In this document: piece after piece, positions 10,239-19,592 of the stretch
Layout of the letters: every line of letters begins with the position of its first letter
Numbering within the stretch: position 1 is the first letter of the stretch
Assembly (NCBI RefSeq): GCF_002251085.2
Contig: NZ_NOJZ02000001.1
Coordinates: 124,001-188,000 of the forward strand
DNA: 64,000 bases
Direction of reading: 5' to 3'
Origin: Romboutsia maritimum
GTDB lineage: Bacteria; Bacillota; Clostridia; Peptostreptococcales; Peptostreptococcaceae
Translations under genes and position numbers: made by a program
The notes under the pieces: generated by a model
What the model was told of the DNA's origin: nothing
Database searches by the model: none
Seen by the model: only the letters and a program-made list of their open reading frames with translations

Positions 10239-10484
10239 CTAGTACACTCCATCGTATTCTATTATTATCATGTCGTTGCCTATTTTTTTCACACTTCTCC
10301 ATGGAACCTCTAACATACTTTTATCTTTTTTTAGTCCAAAAAAACCTCTTTCTCTAGGTATCATTAGTGCTAGTATACTTCCTGTAGTTTCATCTATTAT
10401 TAAATCACATTCCCCTATTACTCCTAGTCTCTCCCCTGTAACTAAATTAACTATTTCTTTACCTGATATTTCAGATAAGTTCAT
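10239..10484 (-). CDS. YlmC/YmxH family PRC-barrel protein
   Basis: Small (81 residues) beta-rich protein of the YlmC/YmxH sporulation-associated family, a PRC-barrel type domain. The pattern GKEIVNLVTGERLG ... DLIIDETTGSILALMIP is typical. It lies between the M16 peptidase gene and dapG with very short gaps, so it is part of that operon. Its molecular function is not established; I infer only the family. Confidence 0.85.
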   Translation of the reverse strand: MNLSEISGKEIVNLVTGERLGVIGECDLIIDETTGSILALMIPRERGFFGLKKDKSMLEVPWRSVKKIGNDMIIIEYDGVY

Positions 10485-10505
10485 AATTTATCCCCCCATA
10501 GTTTT

Positions 10506-11747
10506 TTATAATTTAATCTTATCTACTCCTTTACCAACAATGCACACTCCTATATTTTCTATATTAAATACTTTATCTATTACATTTTTTATAGTTTTAA
10601 TATCTACATTATTTATAGATTCAAGTATTTCTTCTGTCGTTCTAACTTTATCGTTAAATAACATAGCTTTTCCTATAGCTGACATTCTACTACTTGTGCT
10701 TTCTAAATCTAATATATAACTACCTTTAAGTTGTTCTTTGCTTTGCTGAATTTCCTTTTCAGTTAAATAGTTCTCTTTTATTTCTACAATTTCACTTTTT
10801 ATTAATTCATATACTTCTTTTAGATTTTTTTTACTCATACTAGCAAAAATACCAAGTTCTCCACATTTTCTATACAAACTTTGAGACGAATAAATAGAAT
10901 AAACTAATCCCTTTTCTTCTCTTACCTTTTGAAATAATCTTGAACTTATGCTTCCTCCAAATATATTATTAATTATAGATAAAGCATATACTTCATTTAC
11001 ATTTTCTCTAGGTATAGCCTTTAAAGTCATAGCTAAACTTATCTGTTCTGTGTCTTTATTTTTAGTTATGATACACGAATTAAATTCAGATTCTTCTATA
11101 TTTAAATTTACTTCTTTACTTTTCCAATCTTTGAATTTTACATTTAACTTCTCAACAAGTTCTTCGAATTTAAAGTTTCCAGATATTGATATAACAGCAT
11201 TGTTAGGAGTATAGTATTTTTCAAAATATTCAAACATATTTTCTCTATTTATATTATCAATTGACTTTGTTGTTCCAATTATATTCATGCCAATTCCTTT
11301 GTTATTGTATATGTTTTCTGTTAATAAATCATAAGCCAAGTCTTCTGGTGAGTCTTCATACATTTTTAATTCTTCAAGTATTACTAATCTCTCTTTATCT
11401 ATATCGTACTTATCAAATTTAGAATTCAAAATCATATCACTAAGTACATCTATTCCAATATCTATATGTTCATCTAATAATTTCACATAATAACACGTAT
11501 TTTCCTTACTTGTGAATGCATTTATTTGTCCTCCTAAATTGTCAATTTCACTTGCTATTTCTTTTGATGTTCTATTTTTTGTTCCTTTAAACAACATATG
11601 CTCTATGAAATGAGATACTCCGCTTATTTGAGAATCTTCTATTCTAGAACCTGCATTAACCAAAATACCAAGTGTTATTGATTTTAAATGTTGTATTTCC
11701 TCTCCAATTATTTTTAATCCATTATCTAACGTGTGTGTTTTATACAT
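10506..11747 (-). CDS. M16 family zinc peptidase (YmxG/MlpA-like)
   Basis: Insulinase-type metallopeptidase. The inverted zinc motif HxxEH is at residues 46-50 (HFIEH), with a second glutamate further on (ENTCYYVKLLDEH region). The 413-residue length suits the one-chain, two-domain bacterial processing-peptidase-like group. It is first in an operon with the ylmC-like gene and dapG, an arrangement known from Bacillus. Substrate unknown. The 110-base gap upstream holds no clear hairpin. Confidence 0.93.
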   Translation of the reverse strand: MYKTHTLDNGLKIIGEEIQHLKSITLGILVNAGSRIEDSQISGVSHFIEHMLFKGTKNRTSKEIASEIDNLGGQINAFTSKENTCYYVKLLDEHIDIGIDVLSDMILNSKFDKYDIDKERLVILEELKMYEDSPEDLAYDLLTENIYNNKGIGMNIIGTTKSIDNINRENMFEYFEKYYTPNNAVISISGNFKFEELVEKLNVKFKDWKSKEVNLNIEESEFNSCIITKNKDTEQISLAMTLKAIPRENVNEVYALSIINNIFGGSISSRLFQKVREEKGLVYSIYSSQSLYRKCGELGIFASMSKKNLKEVYELIKSEIVEIKENYLTEKEIQQSKEQLKGSYILDLESTSSRMSAIGKAMLFNDKVRTTEEILESINNVDIKTIKNVIDKVFNIENIGVCIVGKGVDKIKL

Positions 11748-11858
11748 TTTAGTCCTCCAGTTACTTTTCTCATTATTTTATCTAGTTATATATCTATTAA
11801 AATTTATATTTTCTCTACTTATATATATATGTATTAAATTATAAGTTAGTGATATAAT

Positions 11859-12608
11859 TTATTCAACTATAAATACATCGCTTAATTTACCAGGCTTTAG
11901 TCCTTTATCTCTCACTATTTTAATAATATCATCTAAACATTTAGTTGTTGCATTTGTTGGATGCATTAATATTATACTGCTATCCTTCATTTCTTTATTT
12001 TTAACTCGATTTATTATTACATCAGGTTGTTCTCTGTACTTCCAATCAATTGTATCTATGTCCCATTTTATTGATGTATAACCTAGTTCTTTTGCTGCCT
12101 TTATAGTTCCTTCTCCAAATGATCCAGCTGGAGCTTGAAAAAATTTTGTATTTTCTTCAATTACATCTTCTATAATTTTCTTAGATGTTCTTATTTGCTC
12201 TAAGTTCTCATCATACGATAATTTTGCATAGTCTAAATGTTTATACCCATGATTTCCTATTTCATGACCTTCTTTTTTCATTTTTAATAAAATATCTTTA
12301 TTTTTTTCTGCCCACTTACCTGTTACATTAAATGTTATATTTACATCTTCTTTTTTAAGCGTCTCTAGTATTGATTCTACATACTCAGTTTCCCATCCTA
12401 GGTCTACGTTGCAAGTTAATGCAACGTAACCACTATTTTCTTTAGTTCCTCTATCATAAGGTAACTCTGCAGCATCAAATAAATTAAACGTAGAAGTTGA
12501 ACTATTTTTATTTAGTGCAAATACAACTCCTCCTAATATTACTACTGCTGCTATTACTGATAAAATTATTTTCTTTAGTTTATTTTTATTAAGTACCATC
12601 ATTATCAT
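11859..12608 (-). CDS. Polysaccharide deacetylase-like protein (NodB domain, altered active site)
   Basis: A single N-terminal membrane anchor (residues about 12-31) precedes a NodB domain, so it is probably exported and membrane bound. The metal-binding motif HxxxH is present (H120 and H124, in GHEIGNHGYKH). However, the first motif, normally TFDDG, reads TCNVD at residues 65-69, so both acidic residues at those two positions are replaced. YlxY/PdaB-type relatives lie near pnp in Bacillus, as here. Deacetylase activity is therefore doubtful. The start is supported by AGGAGG with 8-base spacing. Confidence 0.85.
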   Translation of the reverse strand: MIMMVLNKNKLKKIILSVIAAVVILGGVVFALNKNSSTSTFNLFDAAELPYDRGTKENSGYVALTCNVDLGWETEYVESILETLKKEDVNITFNVTGKWAEKNKDILLKMKKEGHEIGNHGYKHLDYAKLSYDENLEQIRTSKKIIEDVIEENTKFFQAPAGSFGEGTIKAAKELGYTSIKWDIDTIDWKYREQPDVIINRVKNKEMKDSSIILMHPTNATTKCLDDIIKIVRDKGLKPGKLSDVFIVE

Positions 12609-12707
12609 TAAAGCTTCCTCCTAAATATGTACAAATCATTTCTTAGTTAATACTATTAATTTAAATTTGTATTTATGCAAAAATGAGTGGTCTTAATTAT
12701 AATAATT

Positions 12708-12745
12708 AAAAAATGGTGACCTCATATGAGTTCACCATTTTTTAT
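12708..12745 (-). terminator. Intrinsic terminator after pnp
   Basis: Stem AAAAAATGGTGA/TCACCATTTTTT around a 12-base loop, 19 bases after the pnp stop, with a U tract in the minus direction. The plus direction also has a T run, but no gene needs it. Confidence 0.85.
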
Positions 12746-12763
12746 TTTTATCATCTTTATATA

Positions 12764-14878
12764 TTATTTATTTTCTTTTGTTTCTGGTTTTTCTGGTTTA
12801 GGTAAAAGTACTTTTCTAGATAAATTAACTCTTCCTTTTTCATCTATTTCAGTTACCTTAACCTCAACTTCATCTCCAATGTTTAATACATCTTCAACTT
12901 TAGCAACTCTTTCGTGTGCTATATGAGATATATGAAGTAATCCTTCTTTTCCTGGAAGTACTTCCACAAAAGCACCAAAATTCATTATTCTAGTTACTTT
13001 ACCTTTGTAAGTATGTCCAACTTCAGCTTCTGCAACTATATTATTTATACGTTCTTGTGCTAATTTTATCATTTCTGGATCTATACCTGCTATGAATACT
13101 TCTCCATCTTGTTCTATATCTATCTTAACCCCTGTTTCATCTATTATCTTAGTGATAACTTTTCCACCAGGTCCTATTACATCTCTTATCTTATCTGGAT
13201 TTATTCTCATTGTTACTATCTTAGGAGCATATCTAGATAATTCTGCTTTTGGCTCATCTATTGTTTTTCTCATTTCATTTAATATGTGTATTCTACCAAC
13301 TCTAGCTTGAGCTAATGCATTTCTAAGAACTTCTTCATCTATTCCAGCTATTTTTATATCCATTTGTATAGCTGTTATACCTTTTTCTGTACCTGCAACT
13401 TTAAAATCCATATCTCCTAGATGATCTTCCATACCTTGTATGTCTGAAAGTACTGCAACCTTATCATCATGCTTTATAAGACCCATTGCTATACCTGCAA
13501 CCATATCTTTTATAGGTACTCCTGCATCTAATAAAGATAATGTAGATCCGCAAACACTACCTTGAGAAGTTGATCCATTAGAACTTAATACTTCAGAAAC
13601 TAATCTTATTGCATATGGGAAATCTTCTTTAGAAGGAAGTACTGGTATTAAAGCTCTCTCTGCAAGTGCTCCATGTCCAATTTCTCTTCTTCCTGGTCCT
13701 CTTGAAGGTCTAGCTTCTCCAACACTGTATGCTGGGAAGTTATAATGATGCATATATCTTTTATTTTCTTCTTCATCAAGACCATCTAAAATTTGTACAT
13801 CTCCAAGTGCTCCAAGTGTTGTTATTGTCATAACTTGAGTTTGTCCTCTTGTAAATAATCCTGAACCATGAGCTCTTGGTATAAATCCATTGTCACACCA
13901 TATAGGTCTTATTTCATCTAATTTTCTGTTGTCAGGTCTTATATTTTCATGTACAATAAGTTTTCTAACTTGTTCTTTTATTATAACTTGAAGAGTTTCC
14001 TCTATATCATACTCATAATCTTCAAGTATTTCTTCAAAATGTTCAAAAGTAGCTTGTCTTACAGCTTCCATATTTTCCATTCTTTCAAGCTTTTCTATAG
14101 TTTTAACAGCTTCTTTCATACCTTCAGTAGCAAATTCACGAACAGCTTTTTCTACTTCTTCATCTATTTTATGAAGAGCTATTTCTATTTTTTCTTTTCC
14201 TACTTCTGATACTATTGTTTCAATGAAAGCTACTATTTTCTTGATTTCTTCGTGAGCAAATAATATAGCCTCAAGCATTAATGCTTCTGGTATTTCTTCT
14301 CCACCTGCTTCAACCATCATTATAGCTTCTTTAGTTCCTGAAACTACTAAATGTAATGAACTTTTTTCTCTTTGTTCTGCTGTTGGATTAGCTACTAATG
14401 CCCCATCAACTAAACCTACTAAAACAGAACCTGTAGGTCCATTGAAAGGTATTTCAGATATAGAAAGAGCTATTGATGAACCTATCATCGCAACTATATC
14501 AGGAGTACAATCTTGATCCACAGATAAAACTGTAGCAACAACTTGTACATCATTTCTAAAACCTTTAGGGAATAACGGTCTTATAGGTCTATCTATTAAT
14601 CTTGAAGTAAGTATAGCCTTTTCTGAAGGCTTACCTTCTCTCTTTAAAAAACCACCTGGTATTTTACCAACTGAGTATAACTTTTCTTCATAATCTACAC
14701 TTAAAGGGAAGAAATCTATTCCATCTCTTGGCTTAGCTGATTTAGATACATTTACCATAACCATTGTTTCTCCGTATCTTAATATGGCACTACCACTTGC
14801 TAGTTCAGCTATCTTTCCTATCTCAACAGAAAACTCTCTTCCTGCTAAATCCATTTTAAAAATTTTATGTTCAAACAT
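12764..14878 (-). CDS. pnp: Polyribonucleotide nucleotidyltransferase (PNPase)
   Basis: 3'-to-5' phosphorolytic exoribonuclease for mRNA turnover. Two RNase PH domains (roughly residues 10-220 and 320-540, the second containing [22 protein letters not shown]) are joined by a helical linker. They are followed by a KH domain ([11 protein letters not shown], near 560) and an S1 domain (from about 620, [21 protein letters not shown]). Length 704 is typical. It has its own promoter and terminator and works together with RNases Y and J, both encoded in this window. Confidence 0.98.
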   Translation of the reverse strand: MFEHKIFKMDLAGREFSVEIGKIAELASGSAILRYGETMVMVNVSKSAKPRDGIDFFPLSVDYEEKLYSVGKIPGGFLKREGKPSEKAILTSRLIDRPIRPLFPKGFRNDVQVVATVLSVDQDCTPDIVAMIGSSIALSISEIPFNGPTGSVLVGLVDGALVANPTAEQREKSSLHLVVSGTKEAIMMVEAGGEEIPEALMLEAILFAHEEIKKIVAFIETIVSEVGKEKIEIALHKIDEEVEKAVREFATEGMKEAVKTIEKLERMENMEAVRQATFEHFEEILEDYEYDIEETLQVIIKEQVRKLIVHENIRPDNRKLDEIRPIWCDNGFIPRAHGSGLFTRGQTQVMTITTLGALGDVQILDGLDEEENKRYMHHYNFPAYSVGEARPSRGPGRREIGHGALAERALIPVLPSKEDFPYAIRLVSEVLSSNGSTSQGSVCGSTLSLLDAGVPIKDMVAGIAMGLIKHDDKVAVLSDIQGMEDHLGDMDFKVAGTEKGITAIQMDIKIAGIDEEVLRNALAQARVGRIHILNEMRKTIDEPKAELSRYAPKIVTMRINPDKIRDVIGPGGKVITKIIDETGVKIDIEQDGEVFIAGIDPEMIKLAQERINNIVAEAEVGHTYKGKVTRIMNFGAFVEVLPGKEGLLHISHIAHERVAKVEDVLNIGDEVEVKVTEIDEKGRVNLSRKVLLPKPEKPETKENK

Positions 14879-14930
14879 TAATGCTTGTACCTCCTCTTAT
14901 ACTAAAACCACGTTTACCATCTCATGTACT

Positions 14931-14959
14931 ATCTTATCAAAAATACTATAATTTAACAA
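14931..14959 (-). promoter_or_regulatory. Candidate sigma-A promoter of pnp
   Basis: TTGTTA (14954-14959), 17-base spacer, TAAGAT (14931-14936), about 50 bases upstream of the pnp start on the minus strand. The rest of the gap between degV and pnp shows no convincing hairpin. Confidence 0.5.
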
Positions 14960-15037
14960 TATAAATGTGGGCTATTAGCTGTTCTTTAAATTTTATTATA
15001 TTTTATTATTTACTTTTTAATCTTAATTTACTCTCTT

Positions 15038-15877
15038 CTAATCAGAACAACTTATTGCTAATATTTCTGGACCAGTATGAGAACAGATACAAGATCCTCC
15101 TCTAGTAAATAATATTCTTCTAGCTTTTATTCTTTTATTTACTTCTTCTTTTAATTTTTCAAAATCACTATAGTTATCTCCGTATCCTATTGTAATTATC
15201 TTATTCTCTAAATTGTTATCATTCATTTCTAGAATAGTATCAACTAATTTACTAGCAATATGTTTAGATCCTCTAACCTTTCCTATTAATTTTGCTTCTG
15301 CATCATCAAAGAAAAATATTGGTTTTATACTTAACATATTACCTATTATAGCTGCTGCTACTGGAACTCTCCCACTTTTCTTTAAATAGTCTAATGTTCC
15401 TGGTACAAATAATAATCTAACACTATCTTTTATATCTTCTAATCCTTTTATTACTTCTTCTGGATTTAAATTTTGTTCTATAAGCTCGCAAGCTTTTATA
15501 ACATATTGCCCACTACCTAATGATAAGTTAACAGTATCAAATACATGTATGTTTTCACTTGTATCATTTTTTGCTAAAGTTGCACTTTGGAATGTACCTG
15601 AAGACTTAGCCGCTCCAGTTATACAAATTATGTGGTATCCTTGTTCTATGTATTTATCAAAAACTTCTTTAAATTGAATATAAGTTACTTGAGAAGTTTT
15701 AGGTAAAGTTTCACTAGTTCTTAACATTTCATAATATTCTTCATTAGTTATGTCTATATTATCTTTATATTCTTTATTGCCAAATATTACAGTTAGTGGG
15801 ACTACCTCTACATACTCTTTACTTTCTATTTCCTTTGGAATATCACATAAGCTATCACATATTAATTTTATCTTCAT
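15038..15877 (-). CDS. DegV family fatty-acid-binding protein
   Basis: Member of the DegV/FakB family, which bind a fatty acid and present it to the kinase FakA. The N-terminal DSLCDIP and the TSQVTY loop near residue 60 are family hallmarks, and the C-terminal GPEILAIS is present. At 279 residues it is the expected length. It stands alone, with rpsO upstream ending in a terminator, and no FakA kinase gene is near. Ligand preference cannot be judged. Confidence 0.92.
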   Translation of the reverse strand: MKIKLICDSLCDIPKEIESKEYVEVVPLTVIFGNKEYKDNIDITNEEYYEMLRTSETLPKTSQVTYIQFKEVFDKYIEQGYHIICITGAAKSSGTFQSATLAKNDTSENIHVFDTVNLSLGSGQYVIKACELIEQNLNPEEVIKGLEDIKDSVRLLFVPGTLDYLKKSGRVPVAAAIIGNMLSIKPIFFFDDAEAKLIGKVRGSKHIASKLVDTILEMNDNNLENKIITIGYGDNYSDFEKLKEEVNKRIKARRILFTRGGSCICSHTGPEILAISCSD

Positions 15878-15942
15878 TGCGATCCCCCCCGTTACTTTAT
15901 TTATTATATATATATTATTTAATTCCTTCTATTTAAGTACAA

Positions 15943-15971
15943 AAAAGCAGGTATTTAGTATACCTGCTTTT
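15943..15971 (-). terminator. Intrinsic terminator after rpsO
   Basis: Eleven-base stem AAAAGCAGGTA/TACCTGCTTTT with a 7-base loop and a T tract on the minus strand, 15 bases past the rpsO stop. Confidence 0.88.
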
Positions 15972-15986
15972 ATACAAAGAATAAAA

Positions 15987-16244
15987 TTACTTTCTTAAAC
16001 CTAACTTAACTATTAATGCTCTGTATCCTTCTAAGTCTTTTTCTTTTAAGTAAGCTAATAAGTTTCTTCTTCTACCAACCATTTTTAATAAACCTCTTCT
16101 TGAGTGGTGGTCTTTCTTATGAGTTTTTAAATGTCCGTTTAATTCATTTATTCTAGCTGTTAATAAAGCTATTTGAACTTCTGGAGAACCAGTATCTCCT
16201 TCAAATCTTCCGAACTCTTTTATTATTTCTGTTTTATTTAACAT
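15987..16244 (-). CDS. rpsO: 30S ribosomal protein S15
   Basis: Small-subunit protein that binds 16S rRNA helix 22 early in assembly. The core [17 protein letters not shown] ... [12 protein letters not shown] is unmistakable. An upstream in-frame ATG at 16259 overlaps the ribosome binding site; GGAGG with 8-base spacing selects the ATG at 16244, giving 85 residues starting MLNKTEI. It has its own promoter and leader hairpin upstream, consistent with self-regulation. Confidence 0.98.
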   Translation of the reverse strand: MLNKTEIIKEFGRFEGDTGSPEVQIALLTARINELNGHLKTHKKDHHSRRGLLKMVGRRRNLLAYLKEKDLEGYRALIVKLGLRK

Positions 16245-16276
16245 TGTGTTTACCTCCATAAATTTTATAATCGCCT

Positions 16277-16316
16277 ATCACTAAGCATTGATTGGAGTAT
16301 TCATATGCCGAGTGAT
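16277..16316 (-). promoter_or_regulatory. rpsO leader hairpin, putative S15 autoregulatory site
   Basis: In the predicted 5' UTR of rpsO a 12-position stem (ATCACTCGGCAT against ATGCTTAGTGAT) forms with one C-T mismatch and a G-U next to G-C, around a 16-base loop. Such G-U/G-C pairs are what S15 recognises in 16S rRNA and in known rpsO leaders. No U tract follows, so it is unlikely to be a terminator. Assignment as an S15 site is inference. Confidence 0.55.
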
Positions 16317-16332
16317 GGTTAACGCATTATTT

Positions 16333-16361
16333 ATTCTATCATATTTTATTTTTTTTTGCAA
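16333..16361 (-). promoter_or_regulatory. Sigma-A promoter of rpsO
   Basis: TTGCAA (16356-16361), 17-base spacer, TAGAAT (16333-16338) on the minus strand, overlapping the last codons of ribF and directly upstream of the leader hairpin. Confidence 0.65.
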
Positions 16362-17275
16362 ATATACTTTTCATATACATAATTAGTGTCTTTTTTTAAT
16401 TGTGATTTTAATTCTTCTAAAGAATTAAATTTTTTTTCTTCTCTTATTCTTTCTAAAAACTCAATTTTTATAATTTTACCATATATATCTTCATCAAAGT
16501 TTAAAATATTAGTTTCAATAGATAATTTTTCCCCTTTTACAGTAGGATTATACCCTATATTTGTTGCTCCAAAATATATTTTTTCATCTATATTAACTTT
16601 TGTTGCATATATTCCACATCTTGGAATAAGCATATCATCTTTTGCTTCTATATTTGCCGTTGGAAAACCCAACTGTCTTCCTAATTTTTTAGAATGAATT
16701 ACTTCACCTTCAATTTCATAGTCATGACCTAAGTACTCTTTCACTCTACATACACTTCCTTGAGCTACTAGATTTCTGATATATGTGCTGCTAACTCTTA
16801 TATTATTTATTTTTATAGGCTTAACTATTTCAACCTCAAAATCATATCTAGCTGCTAATATTTTTAATAGATTTGAATCCCCCTCTTTGTTCCTTGCAAA
16901 AGTAAAATCATGTCCAACTATTACTTTTTGTGCCCCCAGTTTTTTTACTAAAATGTCTTTTACAAAATCATCTGCAGATATTTTAGTCATATATTCATCA
17001 AAAGGAATACTAATAATAACATCTACACCTAATTTTTGTAATATTCTAATCTTTTCTTTATTTGTTATAATATTTTTTATAGAACTTGAATTAAAATAAT
17101 TTCCTGGATGATTTTCAAAAGTAAATACTATACTTTTTATGTTTTGTTTTTTTCCATATTCTACAGCTTTATTTATAAGCACTTGATGACCTTTATGTAG
17201 TCCATCAAAATTACCTATAGTTACAACACTTTTTTCTATCCCCTCTATTTCACTTATAAATTTAAAAATAGCCAT
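16346..17275 (-). CDS. ribF: Bifunctional riboflavin kinase / FMN adenylyltransferase
   Basis: Makes FMN and then FAD from riboflavin. The N-terminal nucleotidyltransferase domain has GNFDGLHKGHQ (residues about 22-32) and the ISSTYIR-like site read here as VSSTYIRN. The C-terminal flavokinase domain carries GRQLGFPTANI near residue 190. Length 309 is normal. It is the last gene of the operon that begins at rimP, following truB as in many Firmicutes. Its products feed the flavoenzymes in this window. Confidence 0.97.
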   Translation of the reverse strand: MAIFKFISEIEGIEKSVVTIGNFDGLHKGHQVLINKAVEYGKKQNIKSIVFTFENHPGNYFNSSSIKNIITNKEKIRILQKLGVDVIISIPFDEYMTKISADDFVKDILVKKLGAQKVIVGHDFTFARNKEGDSNLLKILAARYDFEVEIVKPIKINNIRVSSTYIRNLVAQGSVCRVKEYLGHDYEIEGEVIHSKKLGRQLGFPTANIEAKDDMLIPRCGIYATKVNIDEKIYFGATNIGYNPTVKGEKLSIETNILNFDEDIYGKIIKIEFLERIREEKKFNSLEELKSQLKKDTNYVYEKYICKKK

Positions 17276-17301
17276 AATGATTTCCCCACCAGAATTATAG
17301 T

Positions 17302-18207
17302 TTATATAAATATTTTATCACTTTTTAGGCTTATAGTGTTATTGTCTTTTAATAACTTACCAACACCTAAAAACATATCCCCAATATAAACTCTTACAAG
17401 TTCATTTTCCTGGCCAACAGTATCTATATTAAATCTTTTCTTGTCTATTATTCCTCCATTGCTATAATATTTCAAAGCAGATGGATTTAATTGTACTGAA
17501 TTGAAATTATTAAGTACATAATCTATATCATATAAGTACTTTTCAAGATTATTATTTTCATGAAATTTTTCTAATTCTTCTAATGTTATTGCATTTTCAA
17601 GATTAAATCTACCAGAAGATGTTCTAAGTAAGAAAGACATATGCCCTCCTACTCCTAAAATCTCTCCTATATCATGACAAATACTTCTTACATACGTTCC
17701 CTTTGAACATTTTACATAAAACATTATTTTTTCATCTTTTATGCTAAGTATATCAAGCTGCTTTATATTAACTTTTCTAGATTTAATTTCAATTTTATCA
17801 GCATTTCCACTTCTAGCTATATCACACATTTTTTTACCATTTACCTTTAATGCTGAGTATACTGGTGGAAATTGATCTATTTCTCCAATTTGTGTTTTAA
17901 AAGCTTTTTTAATATCTTCTTTTTCTATTATAAAATTTTCTACTCTTTTTAAAATAGTTCCAGATGCATCATATGTATCAGTACTTATTCCTAAAGTTAA
18001 CTCACATATATAAGATTTATCTTTATTAAGTATAAGTTCACTTACTTTGGTTGCTTTTCCTATACATATAGGTAATACCCCTGACGCATCTGGGTCAAGG
18101 GTACCTGTATGTCCAACCTTCTTTATATTTAAAATTCTTCTAACCCTACTTACAACATCATGAGATGTCATTCCAGTAGGTTTTAATATATTTACAATTT
18201 TATCCAT
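17302..18207 (-). CDS. truB: tRNA pseudouridine(55) synthase
   Basis: Forms pseudouridine 55 in the T-loop of most tRNAs. GHTGTLDPDASGVLP contains the catalytic aspartate (about residue 38), and CSKGTYVRSICHDIG is the second signature. A GTG at 18219 is in frame, but AAGGTGAT with 7-base spacing supports the ATG at 18207 (start MDKIVNIL). It lies 13 bases after nrnA in the infB operon. Confidence 0.97.
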   Translation of the reverse strand: MDKIVNILKPTGMTSHDVVSRVRRILNIKKVGHTGTLDPDASGVLPICIGKATKVSELILNKDKSYICELTLGISTDTYDASGTILKRVENFIIEKEDIKKAFKTQIGEIDQFPPVYSALKVNGKKMCDIARSGNADKIEIKSRKVNIKQLDILSIKDEKIMFYVKCSKGTYVRSICHDIGEILGVGGHMSFLLRTSSGRFNLENAITLEELEKFHENNNLEKYLYDIDYVLNNFNSVQLNPSALKYYSNGGIIDKKRFNIDTVGQENELVRVYIGDMFLGVGKLLKDNNTISLKSDKIFI

Positions 18208-18220
18208 GTTTTTTATCACC

Positions 18221-19195
18221 TTAGATTGTTTTTAAAACTTCTTGTAGTACTAATTTTTTAGCATTTTCAATACTATCATATATAGTACATCCAGCAGCCC
18301 TTACATGGCCACCTCCATTAAAAGTTTTAGCAATTTCACTAACATCAACATAATTCTTTGATCTTAGGCTAACTTTAACTTCATTTTCTTTTTTCTCTTT
18401 TAATAAAATCCCAACTTCTACGCCTTGTATATCCCTTGTATAAGACGTAATTGCATCAACATCATTAAAGCTTATACTATATTTCTTTAACATTTCTTTT
18501 GTTAACATTATACTTGCTATTTTAGATTCTACTATATCTAATGTATTTAAAGCATCTCCTAGTAATTTATAGAAATTAAAAGGATTACTTTGGAACACAT
18601 TTTGAATTATAGTATCTCTCTTTGCACCTAATATAAGTAACTCTTTAGCCATTTCAAAACTACTTGGATGGGTACTTGAATAAGAGAAGTTTCCAGTGTC
18701 TGTTACAAGCCCTGTATAAAGAGCAGTAGCTACTTTCTCATCTATTAAATTCAAATTACTTACTTGATAAAATCTTACTAATAGATTATATACTAATTCA
18801 CAAGTAGAAGAAGCTTCACTATCTATATAATTTAAATCACCATAATAATTATTACTTGCATGATGATCTATACATATTAATTTATTAGAATTATTTATAA
18901 TTTCATCACTTACACATATTCGTGATTTATCTCCGCAATCAAGAGATATTAAACTATAATCATTTATTTTCAATTCATTAGATCTTAATATTTCTACACC
19001 TTTTACTAAAAATTTAAGGTTTAAAGGTGTATTATCATCAAGAACATAATAAACATTTTTATTTAATTTCTTTAAACAATAATACATTGCTAAAGTTGAG
19101 CCTACATTATCTCCATCAGGACTAATATGAGAGGTAACGATAAAATCGTTACTCTCATTTATATGTTTTATAATATTATCAATATTATTTATCAT
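18221..19195 (-). CDS. nrnA: DHH-family phosphoesterase, NrnA-type
   Basis: Oligoribonuclease and 3'-phosphoadenosine-5'-phosphate phosphatase type (DHH/DHHA1). The DHH motif is in ICIDHHASNNYYGD, metal-binding aspartates occur in SPDGDNVGS and SLDCGDKS, and the C-terminal DHHA1 signature is GGGHVRAAGC. Upstream in-frame starts (up to 19240) would extend far into rbfA. GAGG with 9-base spacing supports ATG 19195, which overlaps the rbfA stop region by 11 bases and gives 324 residues. The position between rbfA and truB is standard in Firmicutes. Confidence 0.94.
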   Translation of the reverse strand: MINNIDNIIKHINESNDFIVTSHISPDGDNVGSTLAMYYCLKKLNKNVYYVLDDNTPLNLKFLVKGVEILRSNELKINDYSLISLDCGDKSRICVSDEIINNSNKLICIDHHASNNYYGDLNYIDSEASSTCELVYNLLVRFYQVSNLNLIDEKVATALYTGLVTDTGNFSYSSTHPSSFEMAKELLILGAKRDTIIQNVFQSNPFNFYKLLGDALNTLDIVESKIASIMLTKEMLKKYSISFNDVDAITSYTRDIQGVEVGILLKEKKENEVKVSLRSKNYVDVSEIAKTFNGGGHVRAAGCTIYDSIENAKKLVLQEVLKTI

Positions 19196-19574
19196 AGCTT
19201 TCATCCTCATTATCTTGAGTTTGTTCACTTTTATTTTCATTAACTTTTCTTATAAGGTCAGACATATACATACCATTTTTAATTGAATCATCAACTTTAA
19301 AAATTATTTGTGGAGTATGTCTAAGCTTAACATTTTTACTTACTTCTCTTCTTATGAAGTTCACTGCACTTTTAAGACCTTCTAATGTAGATTCTTCATC
19401 TCCACCTAAAATACTTATATATACATAAGCATAACTTAAGTCATTTGTAACCTCAACATCAGTTACACTTACCATAGATGTTATCCTAGGATCTTTTATT
19501 CCACTTATAAGCATTGTGCTTATTACTTTTCTTATTTCTTCTGCTATTCTTCTTGTTCTGTTATATGATGCCAT
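19185..19574 (-). CDS. rbfA: 30S ribosome-binding factor RbfA
   Basis: Assembly factor for late maturation of the 30S subunit and 16S rRNA 5'-end processing. The KH-like fold shows DPRITSMVSVTDVEVTNDLSYAYVYIS and RHTPQIIFKVDDSI. The 129-residue length is typical, with an acidic tail (about 15 residues) encoded over the start of nrnA. It follows infB by 18 bases in the operon. Confidence 0.96.
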   Translation of the reverse strand: MASYNRTRRIAEEIRKVISTMLISGIKDPRITSMVSVTDVEVTNDLSYAYVYISILGGDEESTLEGLKSAVNFIRREVSKNVKLRHTPQIIFKVDDSIKNGMYMSDLIRKVNENKSEQTQDNEDESYDK

Positions 19575-19592
19575 AATATCGACCTTCTTTTA

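Noticed and set aside
13949-14209. Phe/Ser/Tyr-rich plus-strand frame inside pnp
   Set aside because: Antisense shadow of the PNPase coding sequence, with an extreme composition caused by the Glu/Lys codons on the other strand.
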